A stretch of 64,000 nucleotides of DNA. Origin: Odiellus spinosus. Lineage: Eukaryota; Arthropoda; Arachnida; Opiliones; Phalangiidae. The stretch lies in assembly GCA_963920705.1 (NCBI GenBank), contig OY987238.1:13324183-13388182 (forward strand), written 5' to 3'. How positions within the stretch are numbered: the stretch's first letter is position 1; each line of letters opens with the position of its first letter. Positions 23,393-35,900 of this stretch are shown here, piece after piece. The position numbers and the translations under genes are program-made. The notes under the pieces were generated by a model. The model did not search any database, was not told where the DNA came from, and was given only the letters and a program-made list of their open reading frames with translations.

Positions 23393-23970
23393 ATGATGTT
23401 TTTCTAGAAATATTTTAATTTCAGCTTGTAAGGTTGAATAAAAACTAAAACATAGCCTTAAGGAGTTTTCCAAGAAGTTTAATTTCAAGGAAAATGCATA
23501 AACTATGTTTCAAAGATATATTTATCACCAGAACCTTTTTCCTTATTAGGTTTATCAACGCGAATCATGCCATCTTTGCTTTAACCATTATGAAAACTAT
23601 CCTTGAACTAGGGAAATATCCGAGTTAGAGATAACTTATTTCCACTCCTTATATAAAAAATACAATAGTTCTACATATAAATATGCTTAGCAATTGTTAG
23701 TTGGAATGTAAGAGAAAAAAATAAAAATAAAATAACTTTTTCGTGTTTGTATTCAAAATATATCTCATTCCATAGAAACGACGTGTTATTCGGGAAACTC
23801 AACCACTTTTATTTAAGTTTATTATTACGTACAGCCTTCGGTCATTTGTAGAAAGTGGAAAATAGTGTTTCTATTAAATTTTATTTATTGCGATTCGTAA
23901 TTCAAAAATAAACTAGATATTTTCTAAGTTCAATATAGAGTTTGACAGGAAATACTATATAAATATATTT
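23393..23970. other. AT-rich non-coding, nothing recognised
   Basis: No credible frame, array or element. Confidence 0.5.
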
Positions 23971-23977
23971 TCAAAAC

Positions 23978-24319
23978 CAGAAGCCGATGAAACCCTCCTT
24001 TGAAGTCTATTACTCCCGGGTCTTGTCTACCCCTCTCTGTATGGGTTAGTTTCAAAAAGCGCGATTCGTACGCCTCCTAACGGTAGATATTTTCGGAGCG
24101 GGAGTTCGTCGAGCGAATATCTCTAGCAGCCTCGGAGTTCGTCAAAAAAAAAAAACCTCGTCGTTTGTGGAGAGAGAGAATTTCCAATTTTGCGTAGACA
24201 GGGGGTATGAAGTAGGACCCCTCCGATCTCGTAAAATTGTGAATTTTACCCATACAGAGAGGAGCGATATATCGAACATTAGAGTAGTAGACTTCAAAGG
24301 AGGGTTTCATCGGCTTCTG
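23978..24319. mobile_element. Family A MITE, copy 4 (7-bp TSD)
   Basis: A 342-bp copy between exact duplications TCAAAAC (23971-23977, 24320-24326). It is inverted relative to copies 1-3. Open frames on both strands (24077-24310, 24167-24349) are repeat shadows. Confidence 0.92.
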
Positions 24320-24329
24320 TCAAAACTTA

Positions 24330-24665
24330 ATAGCAATCAATTTCGTTAACTTTCTGGGTTAAGTACTTTTACAAAAAAGACCGCGTCAAAGCGACCTTAT
24401 TACTGGTGTCAGAACGCGCGAGAATTAATTGTATGCTCTAACAATAATGAAATCACGTGATAATAGTGATGACGTAGTATTTCGGGAAATTTTAATTTAA
24501 AAATTTAATTTTGAAAAATGGCGATTATAAAATATGTATTTTTAGTGTCGCTGTAATTTTATTCTATGACATATGTATATATATTTTGAATCGTTTTTTA
24601 ACGATCAACCCGAAAATATAACTCAATTTATATTTGGAGTTCAATCTAACCAATGAATCGACAAC
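24330..24665 (-). mobile_element. Family F element copy
   Basis: Carries, in reverse order to 32128-32420, 'gggttaagtacttttac', 'gaccgcg', 'gatgacgtagtatt', 'ttataaaatatgtattttta', 'gtcgctgtaattttattcta', 'aatcgttttttaacgatcaa' and 'tttggagttca'. Family A copy 4 abuts it. Non-coding. Confidence 0.8.
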
Positions 24666-25239
24666 CAATCACTTCATTTAATTCGAGCCTCGTTAATTGT
24701 TCTAATATCAAAAATTATCTCCGAGATAAGCGTGAAAACCTTTTAACGAATGTTATTTTTAAGCGTAATTTACAATCCAAATTAATTCAAAATATTTTTT
24801 TTTTCGTTGAGTCTATAGTATCCCTTTAAAAATATTTAAAATTATATTTTTTATAAACATATTATAATGATATACTGGTCGACTCTGATGATGTAATGGC
24901 ACCCTTCATCGTGTCAAAAGACTCCCCTGAGAGTATTTTATCTATTCAAAGTAGCTTTCAATGACTCTTCGCCAATAAAAATCTCCCTTTGATCAGAGAT
25001 AAAGGGGTTGAAAAATCAAAAAAAAAAAAAAAAATCAATAGAAGCTCCTTGAAAACTTTGCTCCTTCAAGCTCCTTCACTTTTCAATTGGGCCAATTCAA
25101 ATCGAGATTCTATTTCCATTGGGATTCTTCGACACTTTATACAAATTATTAAAAATACATCGCGTTATACGAATCGCTTTAATTTTTATATAAAGAGCAA
25201 AATGATCGTAATCACCTGGGAAATAAATTGATTCGCTTT
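24666..25239. other. Non-coding, nothing recognised
   Basis: An A tract at about 25019-25034. The open frame 24989-25231 is A-rich and shows no domain. Confidence 0.45.
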
Positions 25240-25470
25240 TAAAATGACCTTTTTACATATTTTCATCAACTCCAAATGGAAATTGAGTGATATTTTCGGG
25301 TTGATCGTTAAAAAACGATTCAAAATATATATACATACGTCATATAAACAGTTAAAATATATTTTATATTCGTCATTTTTGAAATTTTTAAAATTAAAAT
25401 TCACAGCAATACTACGTCATGACTATGGTCACGTGATTATTGTATTCAAGGCGTTCTGACACGTGATATA
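25240..25470 (+). mobile_element. Family F element, diverged copy
   Basis: 'caactccaaatggaaattga', 'atcgttaaaaaacgattcaa', 'actacgtcatgactatgg' and 'gttctgacacgtg' follow the family order. The end with 'ttaatccagaaagt' is missing. Open frames on both strands here are shadows. Confidence 0.78.
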
Positions 25471-27142
25471 CATGTAGTTTTCACCGTGTATTATGTTTCT
25501 TGAAAATAAAATTTAATATTTAATTTTAAACTTAACTAATGTTTCAGAAACTTATTTTATTATGCGGGTTTCAGAACTCCAACATTCTGAGAAGGTTTAT
25601 TTAAGAAAAACTGTGGAAATATTCCAAGAAGTTATTTTTCAGTTGCAAACGCGTCGTCAGAATAGGCCTGATATGTTTGGGTTAGGTAGCCCCTGAATGG
25701 CATCTTCGTCTTGTACACGAAAGCGCCGATGGTAGAACACTTTTACAGGCGCACATTCATTTAATATAGGTTTTAGGCATCATTTTTTTAATGTTTTAAT
25801 TAGCAATTAAATTTAATAATTAATTGTATTTAATTTTTTTCCCGTTAAGTCTTGCATCGTAGTTAAATTAGTATAATTTCTGTTAATCATTTTAGGTTAG
25901 TTAAATTAATATTTATTTTATTAAACTGAATGGTGACAGCCTCCTTTTTAAATTATAACAGGGAAGATATATATTTCCAAAAACCTTCAATTTTGATTGG
26001 GAGGTTAAAAATCATTGAAATACTCTAGGCGATTTGAAAATATGAAATATTATCATTTTGCCCTACATCGCGAAAACCTTCAGATCTTGAGGTTAAATTC
26101 AAAAATAGTATATAGCAGCCTTAAAGGTTACCTATATTCGCGTTATAAAACTAGGTTATTCAATGCGTTTTAAGTACCATTTAAAGATTGTATCTTAGTA
26201 TATAAATCTAACGACACCATCACCACGAATGAAAAATAAAAAAAAAAGTTAAAATGTTTTGTTTTCTTATCTTTATGACTGTCCCCCGCTAGAGATTTAT
26301 TTTTATAACTATACTCATAATCGCGAAGTGTTTTGTAACGTATTTGAAACTGAAGCGGAGTAATACGCAATCTTAAATCCCGTAAGAAATAAAAATAGTT
26401 TCGATAAACTCCTCGCGAATTCTTATCCTGTTTTATTTCAATTTAAGTTTGCAACGTATAAAACATATAAAGATACATCTTTTCCTTATTAAAAACGAAC
26501 GTAGATAAATAAGAGAGTGTTAACTTTGCACGCGCTGTAAACTTAAACTGATTCTTATTATATTCTCGTTCGCGTTGAAATATTGAATATAATGGAAGGC
26601 AGGGTACGGTTGATTTTAAGTCTCGAGATTACGCTGTTTATATCTTACCCTAGTTAAGAGTATATTGTAACTTTTTGGGTGCACGTGGATGATGAGTATA
26701 TTCTTTTCTCGAGCTCGCGCGCTCTTTCGCGAGATCTTCTTACGTTAATATATTCCGAAAGAGCTAGAGTGTGTGTGGAAGGGTATAGGGTTAAGCAAGG
26801 AGGAATGAAACTTAAGGGGGTAGGGGATAGGTGGCTAGAACGGAAATGGGATGATGCCCTTCCCGGGGCTCGAGTCTCATCCGTCGCCCAAAAGCCTCCG
26901 GATGATTAAAGAAGCCTTTAGACTTATATTCATATATATTTTAACGCAAATACGACGTAACTCAGCTTTTAATTTCAATTTTTACTCAGAATCCTTTTGG
27001 AATAAAATTTATCAGCTGTTTAGTTTGGCGCTGTTTAGTTAAAACATACAAGCCATGGTCAAATACCTCATGCTTTTCTAAAATGAAACTCAGAATTCTT
27101 TCAAAGGGTTGTAATTTCTCAAATGTTTGGGTTTGATCACGA
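25471..27142. other. Mostly unique DNA, no gene defended
   Basis: About 1.7 kb without repeats I recognise. 26640-26910 is richer in GC, with CTCGAGCTCGCGCGC words and an open frame (26679-26909) lacking any domain. A promoter or conserved element is possible, but no TATA-initiator pair or splice site ties it to a gene. Confidence 0.4.
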
Positions 27143-27650
27143 TTTTATTAAAAAGATTAGATTTTTCCTCGATTTTCTCAAAAAGATTAGATTTTTCCTC
27201 GATTTTCTCAAAAAGATTAGATTTTTCCTCGATTTTCTCAAAAAGATTAGACTTTTCCTCGATTTTCTCAAAAAGATTAGACTTTTCCTCGATTTTCTCA
27301 AAAAGTTTAGATTTTTCCTCGATTTTCTAAAAAAGTTTAGATTTTTCCTCGATTTTCTAAAAAAGTTTAGATTTTTCCTCGATTTTCTCAAAAAGTTTAG
27401 ATTTTTCCTCGATTTTCTCAAAAAGTTTAGATTTTTCCTCGATTTTCTCAAAAAGTTTAGATTTTTCCTCGATTTTCTCAAAAAGTTTAGATTTTTCCTC
27501 AATTTTCTCAAAAAGTTTAGATTTTTCCTCAATTTTCTCAAAAAGTTTAGATTTTTCCTCAATTTTCTCAAAAAGTTTAGATTTTTCCTTGATTTTCTCA
27601 AAAATTTCCGATTGTTCCTTGATTTTCTCAAAATTTACTTTGATTTAACC
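27143..27650. repeat. 30-bp minisatellite, about 17 units
   Basis: Units AAAAAGATTAGATTTTTCCT followed by CGATTTTCTC, exactly 30 bp for most of the array. The unit drifts from 'agatt' to 'agttt' and from 'cgatt' to 'aatt' along the array. Thirty is ten codons, so frames open on both strands (27123-27797 plus, 27137-27631 minus). These are repeat artefacts: low complexity, opposite strands, no domain. Confidence 0.95.
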
Positions 27651-28425
27651 ATGATTTTTCTCAAAATTTACTTTGATTTAACCATGATTTTTCTCAAAGG
27701 TTTCTATTTTGAAAATACTTTTTCAAACAATTTTGATTTTCCCACGAATATCTCAAAACTGATTTTTCCACGAACATTCCAAAAACTTTTAAATTAGGGT
27801 AGAATGTAAAAACAATCTTCAAAAATAAACTTGACATGATATAAATTAAACCCAATATTATTTCTCACTCAAAACTTGACCATTTGGTCCATAAAATTAG
27901 ATTTTCTAAACGAAATTTTCAAATCTGCGTGTCATTTATATTTAATTAATTTAGAGTTACAACAATATGGCAATGATACGAAGCGGCTTTATCTGGTTGG
28001 AAACGGGATGTCTCAAGCTGACGCTCTACAAGAATGGCAAAAAATGGGGTAAGTGGGCGAAGGGGTGGGCGAAAGGGTGGGCGAAGAGGAATACGGGACA
28101 GATGGAAAAAATATTCGGGTTTAATATGCGGGAGAAAGACCGTGTTCCGACCAGCTATCGGATCGAGATTTTCGTTCAAAACAAGAAAAAATATTCTTCT
28201 AAGAAGAAGAAAAAAAAAACCCCAACTTCCGCTCGCCAAATAAAAAAAGGCAGATTAGGATTCTGTTTTTCCGCTAAGCATGAAAAAATATTCGATGAAA
28301 TATTTTCTTTCAAAATACCGGTAAAGATATTATTTTGGAATTAAATTACAGAAGAAAGAAATTAAATTTAATTTAATTAAACATTTCAACTTAATGGGAT
28401 TAATTTATTTTCGGAATCACCATGT
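27651..28425. other. Non-coding; unsupported 125-codon ORF
   Basis: The plus-strand open frame 27967-28344 overlaps another on the same strand and one on the opposite strand. It contains a 12-bp direct repeat ('gggtgggcgaa') and a lysine run from an A-rich tract, and shows no family. I do not call it. Confidence 0.5.
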
Positions 28426-28429
28426 CAAA

Positions 28430-28660
28430 AAATGTATTCCAGAATTTTTTCGGAATTTTTAGACACGTTTTTGGTGATTAAATTAATTTTTAAAGTTTTG
28501 GTAAAATTTGAATAAAAGTAAAGATAAAATCCGACCAATCATACGCCTTAATATTAAAAGGATAGGCAGGCGAAAGATACCCAAGGTCTTAAGAATCAAA
28601 CTCTAGAATAAAAAAGCACCGTTGAAGGTAAAGCGGAACGATACTGTAAGTTAAAACTCC
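28430..28660. mobile_element. Hairpin element, relative of 18735 and 38889
   Basis: 'tttttcggaatttttagaca', 'atccgaccaatcatacg', 'cccaaggtcttaag' and 'aaaaaagcaccgttgaagg' follow the order seen at 18735-19030 and 38889-39100. Diverged; ends not defined. Confidence 0.65.
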
Positions 28661-29339
28661 ATAGAGAAAAATAGTACAAATTATTTTTGACCACTATTAG
28701 TTATTTTTCTTATTGATTTTAAAAATGCATTAAAATCTATTCTTGAGATGTTTAATAAGTAATCTGATAATGGAAAACTTCTTAATCCAATCTCTATAAA
28801 ATAAATTTCAACTTAAATTCGATAGCGTGTATTAAGCTAATTTCTTTGACTTTATTTATTAATATTACATTTAAAATTACCCTATATTATTTTGGGTTGT
28901 GCTAACAAGTTAATGTGATAATTTTTAGGGTAATGTGTACTGAAAAAACAACCTAAGAAGGGACCTTAAATTGCGTTAAAAAAGCAGTTTTCGAATAGAA
29001 AGTTAAACCCATTCCAAGGCTAAATAATATATAAACCACTCAATTTCATATTTAGCTCATAATTAAACAAAAACCTAGTCTGAATTGAAGTATTATTATT
29101 GAATGACTTCCCGGAAGTTATAAATTTAACTTCCGGTTTCAATATATAGCCGAAATTGTAAATAGAAACCCTGGTAAGTCGGGAATATTTTTGATAAGAA
29201 AAATATATTTAAATTTAATTTTCTTATTCACCAATGTATTTAAAAGATTTAATATTTAAGAATATTTATTATTACGCGTAAATAGAAAGTTTAAATTTAA
29301 ATTTAAGTAATATTTTTGGTTAATGTAAGTAGGTAATTA
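28661..29339. other. AT-rich non-coding, nothing recognised
   Basis: A short local inverted repeat 'acttcccggaagt' / 'aacttccgg' at about 29105-29135; otherwise nothing. Confidence 0.45.
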
Positions 29340-29950
29340 AATAATATTTTAGAGCACGATGAGAGCTTCAAAATGAGGCAAACTACGTCAAAATTGGTCC
29401 ACAAATAAAAGAGTTATCAATATTTAAAGTTCACTAATTCGCGTAGGCTAATCAATTATAATTAAATAATAAAATTCAGAAAAGTCTATTTTTGCCACGT
29501 TAATAAGATATTCTAGTAGAGCTAAAGGAGCGCTTCAAAATGAGGCAAACTACGTCAAAATCGGGCAACAAATAAGAGGGTTAATAAATTTTAAAATTAT
29601 TTAAAATCGCAACTTCCGGAATCTAATTTACAATTTAAATGACAAAACCCAGAAAATTAATTATTTTAGTTACAATAATAATATATTATAGTAGTTCAAA
29701 ATGAGAGCTTCAAAATGAGACAAACTACGTCAAAATTGGCCAACAAATAAAATAGTTAACAATAATTAAAGTTCACTAATTCGCTAATCTATTATAATTA
29801 AATAAATTCAGAAACGTCGATTTTTGCCACGATAATAATAGATTCTAGTAGAGCTAAAGAAGACCTTCAAGATTAGTTAAACTACATCAAAATCGGTCAA
29901 CAAATCAGCCAAATATGAATTTTTAAAATCAGTAAACCCAGAAAATATTT
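29340..29950. repeat. Diverged satellite array sharing the 174-bp satellite core
   Basis: 'cttcaaaatgaggcaaacta' plus 'cgtcaaaattggtc' recurs at about 29369, 29535, 29709 and, weaker, 29866, a period near 170 bp. The inverse of this core sits in each unit of the 2060-3805 satellite. 'tctagtagagctaaagga' is also shared with that array. Units are much more diverged than at 2060, so this is an older array in the opposite orientation. Confidence 0.8.
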
Positions 29951-30900
29951 TTGGCCATGAAATATTTGTTTTATTTTAAGGAACTTATATCCGCGTTATT
30001 TTTCAGAGTGATATATGAACAAGGCTTATATTCTTTCAGAAAACTAATAAGCTTTAAGCTGTCTTGTTCGCTTAAAGGTGGGCTAATTAAAATTGGCAGA
30101 CGTATACACGACGTATAGAAAAAAAAAAAAAAAATGGGCAATAGACAAGGTAGGGGAACTTATAATTAGTTGCAATCTAAGAAAGGTATTAAATTCCCAT
30201 TAAAAATGCAGGTTTTAAAATGTAAATTAATTCCATTTTCGAAAGTTGAGGTAATGAAAGTATATGAAATTTCACAATCAAGTGATGTGTCAAGAGTGGC
30301 TTCACAAAAATCAAATTAAAAACAAGGCAAGTTTGTTTAAAATTAAACCTAATTCTGCAATTATTAGCATCAACAATTAAGAGGCATTTCAAACGATATT
30401 TTTAACGCAAATATTGATGGTTTTTGGATGGTTGCAATTTTATCTGGATTTTAAATCCTAGGAAGTTTTTATTTCATTTTCTTTGTTTCACTAGCTGCTT
30501 TATTGTTCATTAATTTCGATTTTTGCGAAGTTCGAAGTTCTAAGGATTGCATAAATCCCCAAGAAAACACGCAATCTCAAGAAATGTTAAATTGGGGTAG
30601 TGTCATTTTTTTCCCGATAGTGTAAATGGAAAAATATATTAATGGAAAAGCAAAAACATCAAAAAGGAAGAGCTATATGCCTTTTATGCACTTATTTCTC
30701 ATATTTTATTAAAATACTACGCGAGTAGAGCATTAATAGTGCAATTCGGTTATAATACCATAAGTATATAATCATAGAAGTATGGAAGATCGTCAGCATT
30801 GTTTTTTTAAATAAAAATCAAGTCTATGGATTATTTTTTAGTTTTTTCGAACTATTTAAAACTAACTTTAAAAAAATTTTATATCTTAATTAGATATACT
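29951..30900. other. AT-rich non-coding, nothing recognised
   Basis: An A tract at 30120-30134 and an unsupported minus-strand open frame at 30189-30392. Nothing else recognised. Confidence 0.45.
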
Positions 30901-30904
30901 CCGT

Positions 30905-31040
30905 ACCTTAATACTATCAGCAAACGTATTAGCCCATCACTTAAAAATAGACAAAAAAATCATCACCCCTGTCTGGCTCGAGTGATTTGGACTCTTCCAC
31001 GATATTTTGAGTCGGGAGAGAGAGTGTTGGAATTTTAACG
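30905..31040. mobile_element. Family H1 fragment (inverted)
   Basis: 'cccctgtctggctcgagtga' and 'gagtcgggagagagagtgttgg' are the inverse of 13160-13240. Only this part remains, and a different element begins 34 bp later. The two open frames here are shadows. Confidence 0.8.
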
Positions 31041-31073
31041 CGATTGCTGATTGGACGAGAGTGTATGTTTGAC

Positions 31074-31491
31074 CAGAGGTATATTATAACCCCCTTCGGG
31101 GGGAAGTATGAAAGGTAGGCAAAATCGACGAACAACGAGTGCCCGGCGTAAATCGCGGCGGATCGACACACCGCTTTACTCCCAAAAAATAGTTACACCA
31201 TTTTGAACCTCACTAAATTTTCCCTACGCGCGCTTCCGGAACTCGCGAGCTGAAGTGAACCTTCGACTCCATTTTAACAGACAGCCTGACTCCCGAGACA
31301 GGAAGTTCTAAACACAAATCGAGCCGTCTTATTTATACAAAGACCATTTACTAGAGTAGCGACATTGAGAAGTCCAACGCGAGCTAGTGGCCTAGATAGT
31401 CAGCAGTGGGCTCTTGTTGTTCGTGATTTTTAGCATTGGTAGTATAGGGGCTTTCATACTTCCCCCCGAAGGGGGTTATTATATACCTCTG
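31074..31491. mobile_element. hAT-like MITE with 7-bp TSD
   Basis: A 418-bp element with about 40-bp inverted ends starting CAGAGGTATA and containing ACCCCCTTCGGGGGGAAGTA. It lies between exact GTTTGAC duplications (31067-31073, 31492-31498). CAGAGGT ends are typical of hAT elements, which usually duplicate 8 bp; 7 is what the sequence shows. The interior (31120-31430) is GC-richer than its surroundings and has no open frame of note. Confidence 0.88.
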
Positions 31492-31498
31492 GTTTGAC

Positions 31499-32127
31499 AT
31501 AATAAAATATAAGAAAAGATTCTGATATAATTAATACTTGATATATTCAGATCATGATCAGAAAAAAATTTAATTGCAGCTTCTTTCTCCGTTTACACAA
31601 TTTAAATAATTTCTTTTTAAATATTGAATTAGATTTTCTTGGGTAAAATCAATAAAAGGCAGTAATACAAAGTTCTTTACTAACCCAGGTATAAAAAATA
31701 TATCAGATTTCCCGGAAATACTCGAGTTAAAAAGATCAGATAGCGTTTTTACGGCCAAAAGATAATACCATCTTATGTTTGCAATACGTACAAGGCTTCC
31801 TTAGATATAAATATATTATTTAAGTTTCATTACAGATAACGAGGAAATTTGTATCATACTGCAAACTTAACCTGGGTTTGATTATAATACACAATCTATA
31901 TTATAGGATAGCGTGTTTATTGTTCTTGTTAAATAATTCAATTTTCTAATTAACATAAAAAGGTTTCTGTAGGTTATATGGAAATTACTATTCAAGAAAG
32001 TTTTTAAAGGTATAATTTAATAATCTCAATTAAAGTGATGACGTCACCATTTTTTTTTTTTTTTTTTTTTTTTTTATGGAAGGTTTTAAAAGACATAAAT
32101 TAAAATGACAAAAATATATTAATTTAA
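31499..32127. other. AT-rich non-coding; T tract
   Basis: A T run at about 32051-32076 and an unsupported minus-strand frame (31570-31758). Nothing else. Confidence 0.5.
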
Positions 32128-32420
32128 AGGGAGGCTATCACCGATTCTTCATGAACTCCAAAGTGATATTTTCGGGTTGATCGTTAAAAAACGATTCAAA
32201 ATATATACACATATATCATAGAACAAAATTACAGCGACACTAAAATTACATATTTTATAATCGCCAATTTTGAAATTTTTAAAATAAAAATTCTCAGCAA
32301 TATTACGTCATCATTATTGTCGCGTCGCATTGTAGAGCCTACAGTTAATTCTCGCGCGTTTTGACACGTAATAAGGTCGCTTTCGCGCGGTCTTTTTCGT
32401 AAAAGTACTTAATCCAGAAA
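32128..32420 (+). mobile_element. Family F (TTAA-type) element, best-preserved copy
   Basis: TTAA at 32124-32127, then AGGGAGGCTATCACC, 'atcgttaaaaaacgattcaa', 'acagcgacactaaaattaca', 'ttacgtcatcattattgtcg', 'ttctcgcgcgttttgacacg', 'ggtcgctttcgcgcgg' and 'gtacttaatccagaaag'. The last part is repeated at about 32510-32580, so the end has been duplicated. Non-coding. Confidence 0.8.
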
Positions 32421-32580
32421 GTCCTAACATTCATATCAAAATTATCGTTAATTTTGCGATATTTCTCCCACTCAGCCCCACTCTGCGCGTTCATCAGTTA
32501 GTTATAAGTAGAGACTATACACGTAATAAGGTAACTTTCGCGCGGTCGTTTTCGTAAAAGTACTAAATCCAGAAAATCAA

Positions 32581-33220
32581 CTACCTAAATAAAACTACGT
32601 CACAAATCAAGAAAAAAAAAAAAATTCTGACATTATCATTTTTAAGATTCTATCTAACGTTAATTGAATATGATAAAACTAAAAATATAATTATAGTGAT
32701 ACTATCTCTTTAACTTTTAATATTTCTTCTCCTCCGAGTATTGCAAAAGTAATATGGAAATATGGATTAAATTATGTAATCTTAAATGTTTTACGAGTTT
32801 GAATACGTATCGTGACGCAATGCGGTATTACAATGCTATTATCATTTTAAAACACTTTTCACCTGACTTTAAATAGTACGAAAACGAAGGTTAATAAAAG
32901 GCTTCTCATTCGGAGTCAAGTTAGGCGTGTGGATAAGAGTCCAGGGATTATACGTGTACGAATGGCCTAGCTAGTAAACGGATTTTGGATTTAAAACAGT
33001 CGGAAACCGCAATTCCCTAAGCCTATTGCATCCAGGTTTCAAAAAACTCGCGATTCAACGAGAGCCTTAAGCCTCGGCTTTCTTTATAGAGCGAAGAAAG
33101 AAAATAAAAGCTACAAATATACCAGGGAACAAAACACAGATCTAGTGATTCTAGTATCACATAGAAAAAGGATGTAGACCACGTCTTTCAATTTAACTTT
33201 AAACAAGATAAACCATAATT
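32581..33220. other. Unique DNA, nothing recognised
   Basis: 32880-33120 is somewhat GC-richer and not repeated in the window; no frame or domain seen. Confidence 0.45.
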
Positions 33221-33815
33221 GATAAACTTATCTGTGTATCTAAAAATATATCGATAAATTTAAGGGTGTATCTAAAAATATATCGATAAATTTATCTGTG
33301 TATCTAAAAATATATCGATAAATTTATCTTTGTATCTAAAAATATATCGATAAATTTATCTTTGTATCTAAAAATATATCGATAAATTTAAGGGTGTATC
33401 TAAAAATATATCGATAAATTTAAGGGTGTACCTAAAAATATATCGATAAATTTAAGGGTGTACCTAAAAATATATCGATAAATTTAAGGGTGTATCTAAA
33501 AATATATCGATAAATTTAAGGGTGTATCTAAAAATATATCGATAAATTTATCCGTGTATCTAAATATATATCGATAAATTTGTCTAAAAATTTATCGATA
33601 ATTTATCTGTGTACCTAAAATATCGATTTATTTAAAAATAAATCGATAAATTTATCCGTGTATCTAAAAATATATCGATAAATTTATCTTTATCTAATAT
33701 ATATCGATAAATTTATGTGTATCTAAAAATATATCGATAAATTATCTATGTATCTAAAAATATATCGATAAATTTATTCGTATACCTAAAAATTAATTTA
33801 TATCGATAAATTTAC
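33221..33815. repeat. About 32-bp minisatellite with TATCGATA in nearly every unit
   Basis: Units of the form GTATCTAAAAATATATCGAT plus AAATTTATCT or AAATTTAAGG. I count about 17 exact copies of the 8-bp palindrome TATCGATA. Two unit types ('aagggtg' and 'atctgtg' spacers) are interspersed in blocks. TATCGATA is the DNA-replication-related element bound by DREF and overlaps the BEAF-32 word CGATA in Drosophila. Confidence 0.95.
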
Positions 33816-35025
33816 GCATATCATTATTAATTAATTATATATATATTATATAACCAATTTACATAAACCTAGAAGTGCAAACGCCCAATATTTTTAATTA
33901 TCAAATTTCGCTTTCCATAGAAAAGTTGAAAAATATAATTATTATCAAATAATGAACTTCATTTGAAATATGTTTCCGACATAAAAACTATTGTTTTGCC
34001 CAATAATTGAATATTAATAAACATTTCTATATAACTATATAAAGACATATGATGGGATCGTGGGAATATTTTACAGCTTTCTATTGGTCGTTCAAAGAAT
34101 ACATAGAAAACGAATTATAGTAAGCAATGTCTTAATATCTCCCTAGCCAGACACCTGTTAGACTCCAACTACATGAACCAAAAAAAAAAAAAAAAAACCC
34201 TATCGCTTGCTAGAATTGCATGGAAACACCCAAGAGTCGGAATTAATCAATCCAAGTTTACAGCACGTACAAACCTAGGTTATCTACTATCACTGTATAA
34301 TTTTTAGACACGTTAAAACCTTCTGACGCGTTGAAAATTACAATTGGATCTAATGATATACACGTGTTTCTCGATATTCGCGATTAATTTGGTAAAACTA
34401 TTGAGAATTAACATTACGTATTATGTTTCCAGAGTTATAACTGTGTTAAACAACCTATCGCGAACGAAATAGTGTATGAAAGACAAATTCCATTAGGCTT
34501 AGCTATCCCAGGCGAAAAAAAAACATCATTTTCTACTAGTATCATTGATTTTCCATTGTATATGTTTTGTGAGGTATAAAATATATTTGTTGGTAACCAG
34601 CTGAGCATAATTAAGCTACAAAATATTAAATCTAAACTAGGGATTTTTCATTTTTTGTATATATAGGAGATTTTATATACTTTGGTTTAAATTTCAGTGA
34701 ATTAAAAAAAAAAAAAAAATTATTAAACCCGAATTAATATTTAATTTAATAGTTTCGTTTAAAGGTCGATAGATGGAGAGAGGGGTGTCGCGTTTATATG
34801 TTCACAAATCGTTAATAAATGGGCTGTGATTGGCTGGGGAAAAAAAACGCGCGAAAAACATTAAATATTTGAAACAGAGCCTTTGATGCCAAAACAAAAT
34901 GTAAAAATGTGTTTACATTTACTAAACATGGCTTGCATCTGGCCCCTTAAATTTTACATTTTGTAACTAGGTTCCTAAACTATTCTAAAATTAGTATTTC
35001 GCCCTATTTTCCAACTTAGAGTATA
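33816..35025. other. AT-rich non-coding, nothing recognised
   Basis: A tracts at about 34180-34197 and 34707-34720. No frame, array or element recognised. Confidence 0.5.
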
Positions 35026-35033
35026 AATGTAAG

Positions 35034-35363
35034 CAGAAGCTGATGAAACCCTCCTTTGAAGTCTATTACTCCCTGGTCTTGTCTACCCCTCTCTGTATGG
35101 GTTAGTTTCAAAAAGCGCGATTCGTACGCCTCCTAACGCTAGATATTTTCGGAGCGGGAGTTCGTCCAGCGAATATCTCGGAGTTGGTCAAAAAAAAACG
35201 TCGTCATTTGTGGAGAGAGAGAATTTCCAATTTTCCGTAGACAGGGGGTATGAAGTAGGACCCCTTCTGATCTCGTAAAATTTGGAATTTTACCCATACA
35301 GAGAGGAGCGCTATATCGAGCATTGGAGTAGTAGACTTCAAAGGAGGGTTTCATCGGCTTCTG
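35034..35363. mobile_element. Family A MITE, copy 5 (7-bp TSD)
   Basis: A 330-bp copy between exact ATGTAAG duplications (35027-35033, 35364-35370), inverted relative to copy 1. The minus-strand open frame 35139-35354 lies wholly inside. Confidence 0.92.
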
Positions 35364-35370
35364 ATGTAAG

Positions 35371-35899
35371 TTTAGTGTTTAGATAACACTACTGGTTTTT
35401 GTAACTTGACGGAGATAAATTCTAGATTATGCACTCCTCGGGATTATGAAGATGAAGAGATGAAAAACGTATGAAAGAATTGTCCTAGACAAAATATCCC
35501 ATTTTTAAATATTTCTTCCCTATTTAACCCTATTTTTATGTAATTTTTATTTTCGCCCAATATCAACAAGGATTTACTCCTAAATTTCTCCGTAGAGTGG
35601 CGCTGATTGCGTTTCAATTTTAAGCCAGTCGTATGCCAGACTAAGTTTGTCTAACCGCTAATGAGCGGTTATTACTTATATAGAACTTTTGTCTTCTAAA
35701 GAAGGTGGTTCCACCAAAATGAAATCAATTATGATTGTCATAGAGAATAATAGGTCCCATAGCTATCCCGAAAGATGTATTAACCTATCTTGTTCGAAGG
35801 ACAATAGACCTAGAATAGAAGCTTTACAAATATAATTACAACAAGTAACTGACTATAAGCTAAACTTGGCTTAAATGATTAATAAACAGAGGTAAAGGG
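35371..35899. other. Non-coding; H1-like scrap
   Basis: 'ctccgtagagtggcgct' at about 35590 resembles the centre of family H1. Nothing else recognised. Confidence 0.4.
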
Positions 35900-35900
35900 A

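Noticed and set aside
27123-27797. 224-codon open frame (and 164 codons on the other strand)
   Set aside because: Produced by a 30-bp tandem repeat without stops; open on both strands, very low complexity, no domain.
27967-28344. 125-codon frame with lysine-rich tail
   Set aside because: Overlaps other frames on both strands, contains a short direct repeat and an A-rich run, no recognisable family or splice signals.
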